Assembly (NCBI GenBank): GCA_964384945.1 | Contig: CAYLMK010000003.1 | Coordinates: 343,053-407,052, forward strand | Direction of reading: 5' to 3' | DNA: 64,000 nt | Source of the DNA: S015-6 sp964384945 | GTDB lineage: Bacteria > Desulfobacterota > DSWW01 | Shown here: positions 40,789 through 50,767 of the stretch, in pieces | How the letters are laid out: each line of letters starts with the position of its first letter | Numbering within the stretch: the stretch's first letter is position 1 | Notes under the pieces: model-generated | Told to the model about the DNA's origin: nothing | The model's database searches: none | What the model saw: only the letters and a program-made list of their open reading frames with translations | Made by a program: the position numbers and the translations under genes

Positions 40789-40794
40789 ATAATG
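40789..40794 (+). promoter_or_regulatory. candidate -10 box with structured leader 40800-40981
   Basis: A perfect TATAAT lies upstream of the Nudix gene, but no good -35 is seen at the right distance. The 180 bases up to the ATG (40982) are very GC-rich and full of short inverted repeats (for example CCGCGGC-TCA-GCCGCCGCGG and ACGGC...GCCGT near 40800). They may form a folded leader or a small RNA. No known RNA family was recognised. Confidence 0.3.
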
Positions 40795-40981
40795 ATAGAC
40801 GGCACGGACGCTTCGCGCCGTCCATCAGGCGGCTGGCTCCGACGGTCCTCGCGGCGAACAACCTCGCCGCTTCTCCCGCGGCTCAGCCGCCGCGGTTGGG
40901 CTGTTTTCGACCTGCCGCTCGGACACCGGCCGGAGGGCCGGCGGACCCCGGCTGCGGGCGGACCGATTTCCGGAAAGGCGA

Positions 40982-41521
40982 ATGGCAAAATACAGACGGC
41001 CGCCTTATCCGTACTGCCCGTGGTGCAGAGGCGCCCTTCCGGAGGAAAACCCCTACCGGCAGGCGTGCGGCGGCTGCGGGTTCGTACTCTACCACAACTC
41101 CAGCCCTTGCGTGGGGGCCATCCCGACGGACGACCGCGGCCGGGTGCTGCTCGGCAGGCGGGGCGTCGAGCCGCACCGGGGGGACTGGAACACGGTCGGC
41201 GGGTTCCTGCGTTACGGAGAGGACCCGTTCGAGGGGCTGAAGAGAGAGGTGAAGGAAGAACTCGGGGTGTGCTGCGAGGTGGGCGAATTCATTACCATGG
41301 AGGCGGACAGCTACGGTGCGGACGGGCCCGCCCTTTTGAACGCGTACTTCCATGTACGCCTCGGTTCCGGCCCGATCCGACCCCATGACGACCTGATCGA
41401 GCTGCGGTGGTTCCCCCTGGATTCGCTTCCGGAAAACGTGGCCTTTGCGAGCGATCGCAGGGCGCTCGCGCTTCTCCGGAGGAAGCGTACCGGACCCACG
41501 CTATCTGGAGAGGAGACATGA
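40982..41521 (+). CDS. Nudix hydrolase with N-terminal zinc ribbon
   Basis: 179 residues. Two cysteine pairs (YCPWCRG and ACGGCGF) form a zinc ribbon, followed by the Nudix box GFLRYGEDPFEGLKREVKEE-LG, which binds magnesium and the diphosphate. The layout resembles NudC-like and related NAD- or ADP-ribose pyrophosphatases, but the substrate cannot be told. Its stop overlaps the next gene's start as ATGA. Confidence 0.88.
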   Translation: MAKYRRPPYPYCPWCRGALPEENPYRQACGGCGFVLYHNSSPCVGAIPTDDRGRVLLGRRGVEPHRGDWNTVGGFLRYGEDPFEGLKREVKEELGVCCEVGEFITMEADSYGADGPALLNAYFHVRLGSGPIRPHDDLIELRWFPLDSLPENVAFASDRRALALLRRKRTGPTLSGEET

Positions 41522-42069
41522 CCCATCAGGCCAAGTATGCTCCCGGGTTTCTCATATCGGTTCCGCAGTTGCTGGATCCCAATTTTTACCATGCAGTCGT
41601 TTTGCTCATCGAGCACACTTCCGAGGGGGCCATGGGCCTGACCATCAACCACCCCACCGACAGGTCGGTCGAGAGCCTTTACGAACAGATGGGACGACCC
41701 TGGCCCGGAGACGACCGGTCCGTGCTTATGCGGGGAGGCCCCGTGCAGCCAGAACATGCATGGATCCTGCACGGCCCGGAGTACACCCAGGGCGCTGCTT
41801 ACGAGGTGAACGACAAGCTGAGGCTGAACACCTCCCTGGATGCACTGGACGAGCTCGTGAAGGCGCGCAACCCCTATCGCTTCTTCGTGGGGTACGCGGG
41901 ATGGGGGCCCGGCCAGCTCGACCGCGAGATTCAGCAGGGCGCCTGGATCCTCTCCGACGTGGACGTCTCCCTCATTTTCGACACGCCCTTTGAGCAGGTC
42001 TGGGAAACCAGCCTGAAGCGGATGGGAATCGATCCCGCCATGCTGGTGATGGGAAGCGGTGTTCATTAG
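41518..42069 (+). CDS. YqgE/AlgH family protein (UPF0301)
   Basis: 183 residues from ATG 41518, with GGAGAGGAG just upstream. Family motifs: APGFLISVPQLLDPNFYHAV, GLTINHPT, LMRGGPVQPEHAWILH and FFVGYAGWGPGQLDREI. It is a cytosolic protein of unproven function, widespread in Gram-negatives. It is translationally coupled to the Nudix gene. Confidence 0.92.
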   Translation: MTHQAKYAPGFLISVPQLLDPNFYHAVVLLIEHTSEGAMGLTINHPTDRSVESLYEQMGRPWPGDDRSVLMRGGPVQPEHAWILHGPEYTQGAAYEVNDKLRLNTSLDALDELVKARNPYRFFVGYAGWGPGQLDREIQQGAWILSDVDVSLIFDTPFEQVWETSLKRMGIDPAMLVMGSGVH

Positions 42070-42124
42070 GGGGCTCCAACCTGGCGGGTATCCTCCTCCC
42101 CGCGCTCTCCATGGGAGTTGCGAA

Positions 42125-43573
42125 TTGTCGGATGAAGTGAAAGAGGCGTGCGGGCTCTTCGGCGCCTTCGGGTCCCCGGAGGCCGCCTACGAGGTCTACT
42201 GCGGCCTTTACGCGCTCCAGCACCGGGGCCAGGAAAGCGCCGGGATCGTCGTCAGCGACGGCAGGGACCTGTCCTCCTCCAAGGGCATGGGCCTCGTGTC
42301 GAACGTCTTCACGCGGGAGTCCCTGAAGACCTTGCGGGGCGAGATCGCCATCGGCCACGTCCGTTACTCCACGACCGGGGCCTCCAAGGCGCAGAACATT
42401 CAGCCCCTTGTGGTGCGCTACCAGAAGGGGTTGCTCGCGATCTCCCACAACGGCAACATCGTCAATGCAAAGGCCCTGCGGGCCGCCCACGAGAAGAGCG
42501 GCTCGATCTATCAGACCGGGACCGACTCCGAGGTTTTGGCGCATCTGCTCGCCCGGCCTTCTCACCAGAAGATGCGGGATCCCCTTTCCCACTGCCTGCA
42601 ACACCTCAGGGGCTCCTTCTCCTTCCTGCTCCTGGAGAAAGACCGGATCATCGGGGTCCGGGACCCCCACGGCTTCCGGCCGCTCGTCCTGGGGAGGCGG
42701 GGCAAGGCCTATTTTCTGGCCTCGGAAACGTGTGCCTTTGACCTCATCCGGGCAGAATACGTCCGCTCCCTGGAACCCGGCGAGATCGTCACAATCACCA
42801 AGGCGGGTCCCCGGTCCGAATACATCGAGGGCCCTCCGCCGCTTCGACGCGCCCACTGCATCTTCGAGATGATCTACTTCGCCAGGCCGGACAGCATCGT
42901 GTTCGACCAGACGGTCCACAGCATCCGCACGCAATTCGGGGCGGCCCTGGCCAAGGCGCACCCGGTCGAGGCGGACCATGTCATCCCTGTTCCGGATTCC
43001 GGCGTCTCCCCGGCCATCGGGTACGCCAATGCCTCGGGGATCCCGTACCAGCGGGGCTACATCCGGAACCATTACGTGGGCAGAACCTTCATCGAACCGG
43101 AAAAGATGGGGCGGGTCGAGGGTGTCCGATTCAAGCTCAATGTGGTCAAAGACGTAGTTGACGGGAAACGGCTGGTCGTCGTGGACGACTCGATCATCCG
43201 GGGAACCACATCCAAGTCGCGCGTCCGGGCCCTTCGCGACGCGGGTGCGAAGGAGATTCACCTGCGGATCAGTTCCCCTCCCTGCCGCTATCCGTGCTAC
43301 TACGGTATCGACTTCCCGGACCCTAAGGAACTCATCGCGGCCAGGCGTTCCGTGGAAGAGATCCGCCAGTATCTCGGGGTGGACAGTCTCGCCTACCTGG
43401 ACCCCGCAGCCATGCTCGCCTGCGCCGTCCATCCTGCGAAGGATTACTGCACCGCCTGCTTCACGGGCGACTACCCGGTGCCCGTCCGGATGCCGCATGG
43501 GAAACTGGATCTGGAAGCAGACACGGAAATCGAAGCCGGCGGACAGAGAGGCCGACAGAGGGGAAGCGCGTAG
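42125..43573 (+). CDS. purF: amidophosphoribosyltransferase
   Basis: 482 residues from TTG 42125 (GGGAG seven bases upstream), giving a short propeptide before the N-terminal nucleophile in KEACGLFGAFG. Glutaminase segments LYALQHRGQESAGI and GHVRYSTTGA, then the PRPP site LVVVDDSIIRGTTS. Cysteines in RAHCIFEM, PPCRYPCYYG and YCTACF match the 4Fe-4S ligands of the Bacillus-type enzyme, so the oxygen-sensitive Fe-S form is expected. Catalyses the first step of purine synthesis. Confidence 0.95.
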   Translation: MSDEVKEACGLFGAFGSPEAAYEVYCGLYALQHRGQESAGIVVSDGRDLSSSKGMGLVSNVFTRESLKTLRGEIAIGHVRYSTTGASKAQNIQPLVVRYQKGLLAISHNGNIVNAKALRAAHEKSGSIYQTGTDSEVLAHLLARPSHQKMRDPLSHCLQHLRGSFSFLLLEKDRIIGVRDPHGFRPLVLGRRGKAYFLASETCAFDLIRAEYVRSLEPGEIVTITKAGPRSEYIEGPPPLRRAHCIFEMIYFARPDSIVFDQTVHSIRTQFGAALAKAHPVEADHVIPVPDSGVSPAIGYANASGIPYQRGYIRNHYVGRTFIEPEKMGRVEGVRFKLNVVKDVVDGKRLVVVDDSIIRGTTSKSRVRALRDAGAKEIHLRISSPPCRYPCYYGIDFPDPKELIAARRSVEEIRQYLGVDSLAYLDPAAMLACAVHPAKDYCTACFTGDYPVPVRMPHGKLDLEADTEIEAGGQRGRQRGSA

Positions 43574-43705
43574 GGCGCACGTTCCCTTCCGCTCCGGCTG
43601 CGAGGCTTCGGCTCTCCGGCCGCCGGCGCCGAACGGCATGACACCCCGATCCCCGGCCCATGACCGCTCGGGCGTTGCCCCGTCCGCCTTTTCCGTGCCG
43701 CCGAC

Positions 43706-45016
43706 TCATCCCTCGAGCCGAAGCCCCCCGATCTTCTTCGCCCGGCAGACGGCCAGGGGCCAGAGAAGCGATATGCCCGCACCGGCGAGAAACAGCCCGC
43801 CGTAACCGATCCGGTCGGCCACCAACCCGGAGAGCGAGCTCACGCCCATCTTTCCCACCACCTCCACCGCAGCCAGGGCCGTGTAATGGGTCGCCCCCAC
43901 CCTGCGGTCGCACAGGTCCATCATGAAGGCGAACATGACAGGGGTGATCAGACCGCCGCAGAAGTGTTCCGCCAGGGTGACCGGGTAGACCACTGCAAGA
44001 GCAAAGGGAGGCTTGAGCAGGGGAAGCAGCGCAATCGCAACCAGCGGACCCGCCCGCAGAATCCCCACCCAGAAGAGCGCGTTCATCCGGCCTCGCCTCT
44101 GTCCGATCCATCCGCCGAGGACCGAACCGGCCAGGCTGAAGGCGAGGCCCCACGTACCACAGAGGATACCGATCGCCGGGGCGTCGAGCCCCCCATCGAG
44201 CAGGAACAACCGGTACATGGCATCCACACCGGCCTCGCCCATCTTGTAAGTCCCTATCAGGAGCAGGGCGACCGGAAGGCCGGGTCGCCGGACAAGCCGG
44301 ACCAGGGACCCGAGGATCTCCCTCATCCCGGGGGCGGCCGCCGCCCCTTCTCCGAGACCGCCTCGTTCCGTGTAGCCGGCCGCGATCAACAGCACCAGAA
44401 GGCTCACAATGGCCATGGCCGTGCAGATCCCCATCCAGCCGAGCTGCGCCGACAGGGCCAGGAGAACCCCGCCCGTCAGGAGCATGCCCACCTTGAACCC
44501 CACAACCTGCGCGGCATTTCCCGGACCCCGTTCCCTTTCGGAAAGGATATCCACAGCCAAGCCGTCGACCGCAATATCCTGCGTGGCGGCTACGAGGTTG
44601 ATACAGAACACGACGAGCAACAGGAATCCGATGGAGCCGCCGGCCCTCGGCTCCTGAAAGCCCAGGGCCAATGCAAGACAGGCCGAGATCATCACGCAGG
44701 GCAGGATCCAGCTCTTCCTTCTGCCGAACAGGGGCCAGGAGAACCGGTCCACCAACGGCGCCCAGAGAGGCTTCAAGATCCAAGGAAGCCCGAGCAGGCT
44801 GTAGAACCCGATGGCGGTCCGACTCCAGCCCGCCTCCCGCAGGAAGAGCGGGAGGACCGAGATAAAGAACCCGTATGGCAGCCCCTGCACCGCATAAAGC
44901 AGAAACAGGGTCAGGAGGCGCCGCCGGAAGGAAGGGGGGACCCAGAAGGGGGGCGCCTTGCCGCTCGTGATCGTTTTCTTCCAGGCCACAGCGAGACCCT
45001 CCGCGCTTGCGCCCAC
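43706..45016 (-). CDS. MFS transporter, AmpG/acetyl-CoA-transporter-like
   Basis: 436 residues with about twelve membrane segments. ATQDIAVDGLAVDIL and PLVDRFSWPLFGRRKSWI are family marks of AmpG muropeptide permeases and related SLC33 proteins. Probably imports cell-wall fragments or another small solute through the inner membrane. Divergent from mgtE, 161 bases apart; that spacer holds no strong promoter or RNA motif that I could see. Confidence 0.85.
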   Translation of the reverse strand: MGASAEGLAVAWKKTITSGKAPPFWVPPSFRRRLLTLFLLYAVQGLPYGFFISVLPLFLREAGWSRTAIGFYSLLGLPWILKPLWAPLVDRFSWPLFGRRKSWILPCVMISACLALALGFQEPRAGGSIGFLLLVVFCINLVAATQDIAVDGLAVDILSERERGPGNAAQVVGFKVGMLLTGGVLLALSAQLGWMGICTAMAIVSLLVLLIAAGYTERGGLGEGAAAAPGMREILGSLVRLVRRPGLPVALLLIGTYKMGEAGVDAMYRLFLLDGGLDAPAIGILCGTWGLAFSLAGSVLGGWIGQRRGRMNALFWVGILRAGPLVAIALLPLLKPPFALAVVYPVTLAEHFCGGLITPVMFAFMMDLCDRRVGATHYTALAAVEVVGKMGVSSLSGLVADRIGYGGLFLAGAGISLLWPLAVCRAKKIGGLRLEG

Positions 45017-45177
45017 GGAAACACCCGGAGCGCTCCATCGCCCACTAGAGGATGTGTGAAAGCCTCGAGGGAATCAAGGCCGCCTGCGGTCTTGACCGGT
45101 CTGCTTGATCCTTTGTCTCGGTTTTGTTAGCTTGTCTTTTTGGCGGTTCACCCAAACCTTTTCCTTCCGCATCTGCC

Positions 45178-46542
45178 ATGGAATCCCGAAAGCTCAAGCA
45201 GACCCAGCGCATCGTGCTGCGCCTCTTCATGAGGGGCTCTCACGAAAACATCCGGCGCATGATCACGAAGCTCAGACCCGCCGAGAGCGCGGAGCTTCTC
45301 GCGCACATACGCCGGTCCGATCAGATCCGCTTCCTCCAATTGCTCTTTGAAATGAAGATGGCCGCCCCCACGATCCGGGAATTGCCCGACGAGCTGGCAA
45401 AGGACCTGATCAACGAGTTCAAGGACGAGACGATCGCGGAGATGGTCCGCAGATCGTCGCCGGACGATGCCGTCGACCTGCTCGCATTCCTGCCCGAGGA
45501 CCGGCAGGAAAAGGTCCTCGCACAGCTCAATGAAAAAGAGCGATGGGTCCTCGAGAGGCTGCGGCTCTATGACGAGAATACGGCCGGCGGCCTCATGACG
45601 ACCGATTACATCGCCTTCTTCGAGGAGATGACCACGGCCGAGGCCGTCGAGGCATTGCGGGAGAAGCACGACAAGGCGGATCTATTGTACATCTACGTCA
45701 TCGACGAGCAGAAGCATCTCACGGGGCTCCTGCCCTGGAGGAGCCTGGTATTCGCCTCCGGCGAGGAAAAGATCAAGGACGTCATGGTCCGTGACCCGGT
45801 CAGCGTCCATCCGGACACGCCCCAGGAGGAGGTGGCCCACCTCGTATCCGATTTCGACCTGCTGGCGGTTCCGGTCGTGGACGAATCGCACAAGATCCTG
45901 GGCGTGGTCACCTTCGACGACATCATGGAGGTCATGGAGGAAGAGGCGACCGAGGACATGTACCACCTGGCCGGTCTCGACACGGCCGAGCGGGTCTTCT
46001 CGCCGATCAGCCGGTCGGTGCGCCTCCGGGTCCCCTGGCTCCTGATCAATCTGGGAACGGCGCTTTTGGCCGCCCTGACCGTTGCGCTTTTCGAGGAGAG
46101 CATTTCCAAGTTCGTGGCCCTGGCCGTTCTTATGCCGATCGTTGCAAACCTGGGGGGGAACGCCGGAAGCCAGAGCCTCACGGTGGTGGTCCGCGGCCTG
46201 GCCCTCGGCGAACTCGAGTTTGCGAGCCGCTGGAAGGCGATCCTGAAGGAGGTCGCCGTCGGATTCTGCACCGGATCGATCAACGGCCTGATCATGGGAA
46301 CGATCGCCTACCTCTGGTACGGAAACTTGGTGCTTTCGAGCATCCTTTTCTGTGCCATGATCGCCAACCTCATCCTGGCGGGCCTGTTCGGGGCCGTGGT
46401 CCCGCTGCTTCTGAAGTGGGCAAACAAGGACCCTGCCCTCGGCTCCCACATTCTGGTGACAACCGTGACGGATGTGGGCGGTTTTTTCATCTTCCTGGGC
46501 CTTGCCACGATCCTCATGGGCCGCCTGCAGATCCCCCTGTAG
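45178..46542 (+). CDS. mgtE: magnesium transporter MgtE
   Basis: 454 residues from ATG 45178; the frame is open further but the conserved region begins just here. N-terminal MgtE-N superhelical domain with LAFLPEDRQEKVLAQL, tandem CBS domains (ENTAGGLMTTDYIAF, DLLAVPVVDESHKILGVV), and a C-terminal membrane domain with LMPIVANLGGNAGSQSLTVV, the ion-pore region. Magnesium binding in the N and CBS domains gates the channel in known members. Confidence 0.93.
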   Translation: MESRKLKQTQRIVLRLFMRGSHENIRRMITKLRPAESAELLAHIRRSDQIRFLQLLFEMKMAAPTIRELPDELAKDLINEFKDETIAEMVRRSSPDDAVDLLAFLPEDRQEKVLAQLNEKERWVLERLRLYDENTAGGLMTTDYIAFFEEMTTAEAVEALREKHDKADLLYIYVIDEQKHLTGLLPWRSLVFASGEEKIKDVMVRDPVSVHPDTPQEEVAHLVSDFDLLAVPVVDESHKILGVVTFDDIMEVMEEEATEDMYHLAGLDTAERVFSPISRSVRLRVPWLLINLGTALLAALTVALFEESISKFVALAVLMPIVANLGGNAGSQSLTVVVRGLALGELEFASRWKAILKEVAVGFCTGSINGLIMGTIAYLWYGNLVLSSILFCAMIANLILAGLFGAVVPLLLKWANKDPALGSHILVTTVTDVGGFFIFLGLATILMGRLQIPL

Positions 46543-46582
46543 CGGGTATGCAGTCTCCTCGATCATCCGACGGAATGGGTGG

Positions 46583-48004
46583 ATGAAAGACTCGATCCTC
46601 GACAGAGAAAGGGAGATTCGAGAACGCGCCGAGAGTGCCGGCCAAGGGCACATCTTTGCCTGGTGGGCGCAGTTGAACCGGGCGGAGCGGGCATCCCTGC
46701 TCGAGCAGGTGGATGCGATCGAGTTTCCCCTTCTCGCGTCCCTCGTCGAGACGCTTGTCCTCGGTCCCCGGAAGGAGGAGGCAGCGGCGCTCGAGGCGGC
46801 TCCGATCATCCCGATCCCCAAGACAGACGCCGAGGAACGCGCAAGAGACCGTGCCCGAGAGCGTGGGGAGGCCCTGCTCCGGGAGGGGAAGGTGGCGGCG
46901 CTCGTGGTCGCCGGCGGGCAGGGAACCCGCCTGGGGTTCGACGGGCCCAAGGGAGCCTTTCCGATCGGGCCCGTATCGAAAAAGTGCCTCTTCGCCTTCT
47001 TCGCCGAGAGGATCCTGGCCGCCCAGAGACGCTACGGCCCCCGCATTCCCTGGTACGTCATGACCAGCCCGGCCAACGATGTGGAAACCCGGGGGTTCTT
47101 CGGGCACAACCGCTTTTTCGGACTCGCTCCGGATCAGGTTTGCTTCTTCGTGCAGGGCACCCTCCCTGCCGTGGGCCGCGACGGCAGGATCCTTCTCGCC
47201 TCCAAACACGAGATCGCCCGAAGCCCGGACGGCCACGGCGGCACGCTTCGCGCCCTCGAGAAGAGCGGCGCCCTGGACAGCATGGAGGCAGCCGGGATCC
47301 AGGAGATCGCTTACTTTCAGGTGGACAACGTTCTGGTCCGGATCCCGGATCCGGTTTTCCTCGGCTATCACGCAATGGCCGGCGCGGAGATGAGTTCCAA
47401 GGCGGTCCGCAAGGCCTGCCCCGAGGAGAAGGTCGGGATCATCGGGATGCGCAACGGAAAGGTCGCCGTCATCGAGTACAGCGACCTGAGCCCGCAAGAG
47501 ATGGCGGCCCGCGGGCCCGACGGAGGACTCAAGCACTGGGCCGGAAACATCGCCACCCACGTGATCCAGGTGGCTTTCGCGAGACGTCTCAAGAACGAGG
47601 GGATCCGGCTGCCCTTCCATCGCGCAGACAAGAAGGTGCCCTGTATCGATGAAAAGGGCAGGCCTGTCGACCCCGACCGCCCGAACGGGATCAAGTTCGA
47701 ATCCTTCATCTTCGATGCCTTGCCCCACGCAAGGAACCCCGTCACGCTGGAGGTCCGGCGTAACGAGGAATTCTCGCCTCTCAAGAACGCGACCGGAGAG
47801 AATTCCCCCGAGACGGCGCGGCGGACCCTGATGGAGACGTTCGCCTCCTGGCTCGAAGCGGCGGGCGTCCGCGTGCCCAGGGATGAGGATGGGGCGTTGG
47901 CGGTGAAGATCGAAATCAGCCCTCTCTTCGCGCTCGACCGAGAAGAGGCGATTCGAAAGATTCCTCGGGACCTGAAAATCAGCGGAGATCTTCTCCTGAC
48001 TTGA
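46583..48004 (+). CDS. UDP-sugar pyrophosphorylase (UAP1-like)
   Basis: 473 residues from ATG 46583, preceded by GGGTGG. The nucleotide-binding motif LVVAGGQGTRLGFDGPKGAF and the segment GHGGTLRALEKSGALD are typical of UDP-N-acetylhexosamine pyrophosphorylases. Members make UDP-HexNAc or UDP-glucose from UTP and sugar-1-phosphate in the cytosol. This eukaryote-type family is less common in bacteria than GlmU. The gene follows mgtE by 40 bases. Confidence 0.85.
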   Translation: MKDSILDREREIRERAESAGQGHIFAWWAQLNRAERASLLEQVDAIEFPLLASLVETLVLGPRKEEAAALEAAPIIPIPKTDAEERARDRARERGEALLREGKVAALVVAGGQGTRLGFDGPKGAFPIGPVSKKCLFAFFAERILAAQRRYGPRIPWYVMTSPANDVETRGFFGHNRFFGLAPDQVCFFVQGTLPAVGRDGRILLASKHEIARSPDGHGGTLRALEKSGALDSMEAAGIQEIAYFQVDNVLVRIPDPVFLGYHAMAGAEMSSKAVRKACPEEKVGIIGMRNGKVAVIEYSDLSPQEMAARGPDGGLKHWAGNIATHVIQVAFARRLKNEGIRLPFHRADKKVPCIDEKGRPVDPDRPNGIKFESFIFDALPHARNPVTLEVRRNEEFSPLKNATGENSPETARRTLMETFASWLEAAGVRVPRDEDGALAVKIEISPLFALDREEAIRKIPRDLKISGDLLLT

Positions 48005-48099
48005 GGATGGGAGAAGAACGGCCGGCCTCGGCCTGCCTTCGTGCAGAGGCATGGGCAAGCCCGGGCCGCGCCGCTTTCGGGAGCACAGGAGGCAGGGAC

Positions 48100-48864
48100 A
48101 TGCAAGGACAGGATCGGCTCGAACGCGCACGTGCCCTTCTCCGGAAAAGGCTCGAGGATCGAAAGACATCCCTCGAACTGCCTGTCGAGGTTCGGCCCCT
48201 CAACCCGGACGAGGCCATCGGCAAGGACGCGGACCCGTCCTTTGCGATCAAGAAGGGAAAGGAGCGGGTCATCGAGGCGACCTTCCAGGGCCATCGGGGC
48301 CAGGCCTTCACCGACCGACCCGGCTTCTGGTCCGGCACCGTGGCGGCCCTTGTCTCCCTCGACCTCGATGCGATTTCGAACCGGGCCGTCTTCGTGGCCG
48401 GCCTGAACGCCCTGCTGAGCGCCCTCGACCATCTGCCGGGAACCATCCATTGCAAGGACGAAGACCCGTCCCGCTGCGGGCCCGAGGTGGCCCGGATCCT
48501 GTACGATCGGCACGGTCCCGTCCGCATCGGGCTCGTGGGGCTCCAGCCCGCGATCCTGAAGGCCCTGGCGGCCCGCTTCGGGCCCGAGGCTGTACGCGTC
48601 ACGGACCTCAATCCGGAGAACATCGGCCAATCCAGAGGGGGCGTTGTCGTCTGGGACGGGGAGAAGGATCTCGGGAGGCTCGTGTCCGAATCCGACGTCG
48701 GGCTTGCCACCGGATCGAGCGTGGTCAACAGGACCCTGGACGAGATTCTGGAACGTTTTCAGGAGGCGGGAAAACCCCTCGTCCTTTTCGGAAACACGAT
48801 CTCGGGAGTCGCGGCGCTCCTGGGCCTGCAACGGCTGTGCCCTTTCGGGAGGCCTTTGTCCTGA
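48100..48864 (+). CDS. DUF364-like Rossmann protein
   Basis: 254 residues from ATG 48100 with AGGAGG seven bases upstream. The C-terminal part has IGLVGLQPAILKAL, VRVTDLNPENIG and VGLATGSSVVNRTLDEIL, which suit DUF364 (a family suggested to chelate heavy metals). The N-terminal half (to about residue 130) contains GFWSGTVAAL, typical of the companion DUF4213 segment. No reaction is known for these proteins. Confidence 0.65.
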   Translation: MQGQDRLERARALLRKRLEDRKTSLELPVEVRPLNPDEAIGKDADPSFAIKKGKERVIEATFQGHRGQAFTDRPGFWSGTVAALVSLDLDAISNRAVFVAGLNALLSALDHLPGTIHCKDEDPSRCGPEVARILYDRHGPVRIGLVGLQPAILKALAARFGPEAVRVTDLNPENIGQSRGGVVVWDGEKDLGRLVSESDVGLATGSSVVNRTLDEILERFQEAGKPLVLFGNTISGVAALLGLQRLCPFGRPLS

Positions 48865-48932
48865 GCGTCTTCCCGGCCTGCTGCCAGGCATTTGGCTTCA
48901 GGCCACAGCATCGCCCCGGCAAGGCAACCGGC

Positions 48933-50003
48933 CTAGGCGACTCTTCTGGCGCTCTTCATCACCTCGTAGTTCCAGATCCCCCGGCGGTAGCCGGGAACGG
49001 CCGCCGAAGTCAGGTACATCATCGGATAGGCGATCCGGGGATGTCGGATGTTGAAGTCCATTACGGCCAGCCTGCCGGGCAGGCGGCTGAAGAAACGCCT
49101 CAGGTAGTAACTGATCCGGTAGAATCGGTTCATGTCCTTGAATTCCCGGATCGCCCGGTCCGGATCGCTCACGGCCGTGGCGGCCACCTTTCCGGAAAGG
49201 ATGGCTCCGTGGATGCCGAACAGGGCGCCCGGGTCCATGGCCCCTGCCAGCGTCCCGGCAAGGATGTAGCCGTCCTGGTAGAGCCTCGGGTTTCTCGCCG
49301 AGCCGGTCGGCACCCTGCCTGTCGTATACTCCCATTTCGGAATATCGAACCCGAACTTGTCGGCCGCGTCCCTCTTGCAGAGTTCCAGGGTCTCGGCAGA
49401 CACCTTGCCCCGGCTGAAGAACAGACCGTACATGAGATGGTTCGCGCAGTTTGCATAAAAATAGTCGTTCGTGTACTCCGCCATCATGCCCGCCGCCCAA
49501 GGTTCCCGGTCCGTTTTCTCGGCTCCGGAAAACCCCCGGACGATCTCGAAGGGGATATCGAGGTAATCGTACATGCTCGCATCGAGGCCGGTTGCTATAA
49601 TCGAGCCCTTCGGCACCTCCCGCAGGTCCCTCAGCCGGGTACCGAAAGAGAATTGGACGCCCGCCTGGCAGGCTTGATCGTAAAGGAGGGAGTCGATCCC
49701 CGTCTTCCTGGCTCCACGTTCGACCGCATGCATGGGACCCGGGTTCAGCTCGTAAACCCTCCGGCCGATCACCGCCTGAAAACCCCGGATCGGGTGGAAC
49801 GCCGGCCTCAGATCGATTCCCACCTGCTCGCTCATCCAGGCGGGATCGATCGGCGTCGTGTGGATCGATGGAAGCTCCCGGTGCATGCCGCCGATCCTGC
49901 TTTCTCCCTCGATCACCAGCACCTCCCGCCCCTGGCGGGCCAGATGGATGGCCGCCACCATTCCGGCCAAACCGGCGCCCAAGACGTGGACCTTGCCAGC
50001 CAT
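48933..50003 (-). CDS. NAD(P)/FAD-dependent oxidoreductase
   Basis: 356 residues. The N-terminal FAD motif is VHVLGAGLAGMVAAIHLA followed by the second strand EVLVIEGESRIGG; a C-terminal GTLAGAMDPGALFGIHGAIL holds the other FAD contact. The protein resembles lipid or geranylgeranyl reductase-like enzymes, but I cannot name a substrate. Downstream of the TetR gene on the same strand, 100 bases apart. Confidence 0.75.
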   Translation of the reverse strand: MAGKVHVLGAGLAGMVAAIHLARQGREVLVIEGESRIGGMHRELPSIHTTPIDPAWMSEQVGIDLRPAFHPIRGFQAVIGRRVYELNPGPMHAVERGARKTGIDSLLYDQACQAGVQFSFGTRLRDLREVPKGSIIATGLDASMYDYLDIPFEIVRGFSGAEKTDREPWAAGMMAEYTNDYFYANCANHLMYGLFFSRGKVSAETLELCKRDAADKFGFDIPKWEYTTGRVPTGSARNPRLYQDGYILAGTLAGAMDPGALFGIHGAILSGKVAATAVSDPDRAIREFKDMNRFYRISYYLRRFFSRLPGRLAVMDFNIRHPRIAYPMMYLTSAAVPGYRRGIWNYEVMKSARRVA

Positions 50004-50103
50004 TCCCGTCCCTCCCTTCGAGCGTCCTGTGAAAGGGTTCCCTTCGCGCCGGGGTCGATGGGTGGCCCGGAATCCCGACCCCCGGTCCCTGGTTTTCCGT
50101 TTC

Positions 50104-50730
50104 TCACTTGAACCGATGATCGATTCCGTGGAACACGAAGTCGACGACCTCCTCTTTCCGTTCCTCGATCATCTCCCTGGAGAAGACGTCCTTCTGCCAG
50201 AACTCCTTGATGGTGGAGGCCGCCACGAAGAACATGGCGGTCGCTCCCAGGATGCTCGAGATCAGGTGGATCGTATCGTTCGGATCGTCCCGCTTGAGCT
50301 CCATGTTGGCCAGGACGAACCGCTCCATCATCCCGAACATGTCGCGCAGGTAGGGCTTGGAGAGCACCTTGTTGACGTACTTGCCCTTGTCGATCGACTC
50401 CCGAAGAAGAATCCTGACCATGTGATCCTTCTCGGCCAGGATCTCGATCCCGATTTCTATGAGCTGTTTGAGCTTATCCTTGGGCTCCGCGTCCGCCACG
50501 ATGATCGGAAGGAGGCGCCGCTCCACGGCGATGTAGAAATCTTCGATGACCCTCTTGTACAGGCTCTCCTTGCCTCCGAAGTGGTAATGAATGAGCGACG
50601 GGGTCACTCGGGCGCTTCTGGCGAGTTCGTTGATCCGAGAACCTCTTAGCCCCTTCTCGGCGAAAACCTTCTCCGCCGCGGAGAGGATTCGTGCCTCGGT
50701 GTTTTCCGCACCCTGCGCTTTCTTCTTCAC
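50104..50730 (-). CDS. TetR-family transcriptional regulator
   Basis: 208 residues. N-terminal helix-turn-helix: RILSAAEKVFAEKGLRG, then INELARSARVTPSLIHYHFG, then KESLYKRVIED. The C-terminal half is an all-helical ligand domain. It is divergent from the DUF35/thiolase operon, with shared regulatory space; a CoA-thioester or its precursor is a plausible inducer, by analogy with FadR-like TetR proteins. Confidence 0.92.
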   Translation of the reverse strand: MKKKAQGAENTEARILSAAEKVFAEKGLRGSRINELARSARVTPSLIHYHFGGKESLYKRVIEDFYIAVERRLLPIIVADAEPKDKLKQLIEIGIEILAEKDHMVRILLRESIDKGKYVNKVLSKPYLRDMFGMMERFVLANMELKRDDPNDTIHLISSILGATAMFFVAASTIKEFWQKDVFSREMIEERKEEVVDFVFHGIDHRFK

Positions 50731-50767
50731 GGACGACGTCCCTACCGGACAGAGTATCCAGTTGACT

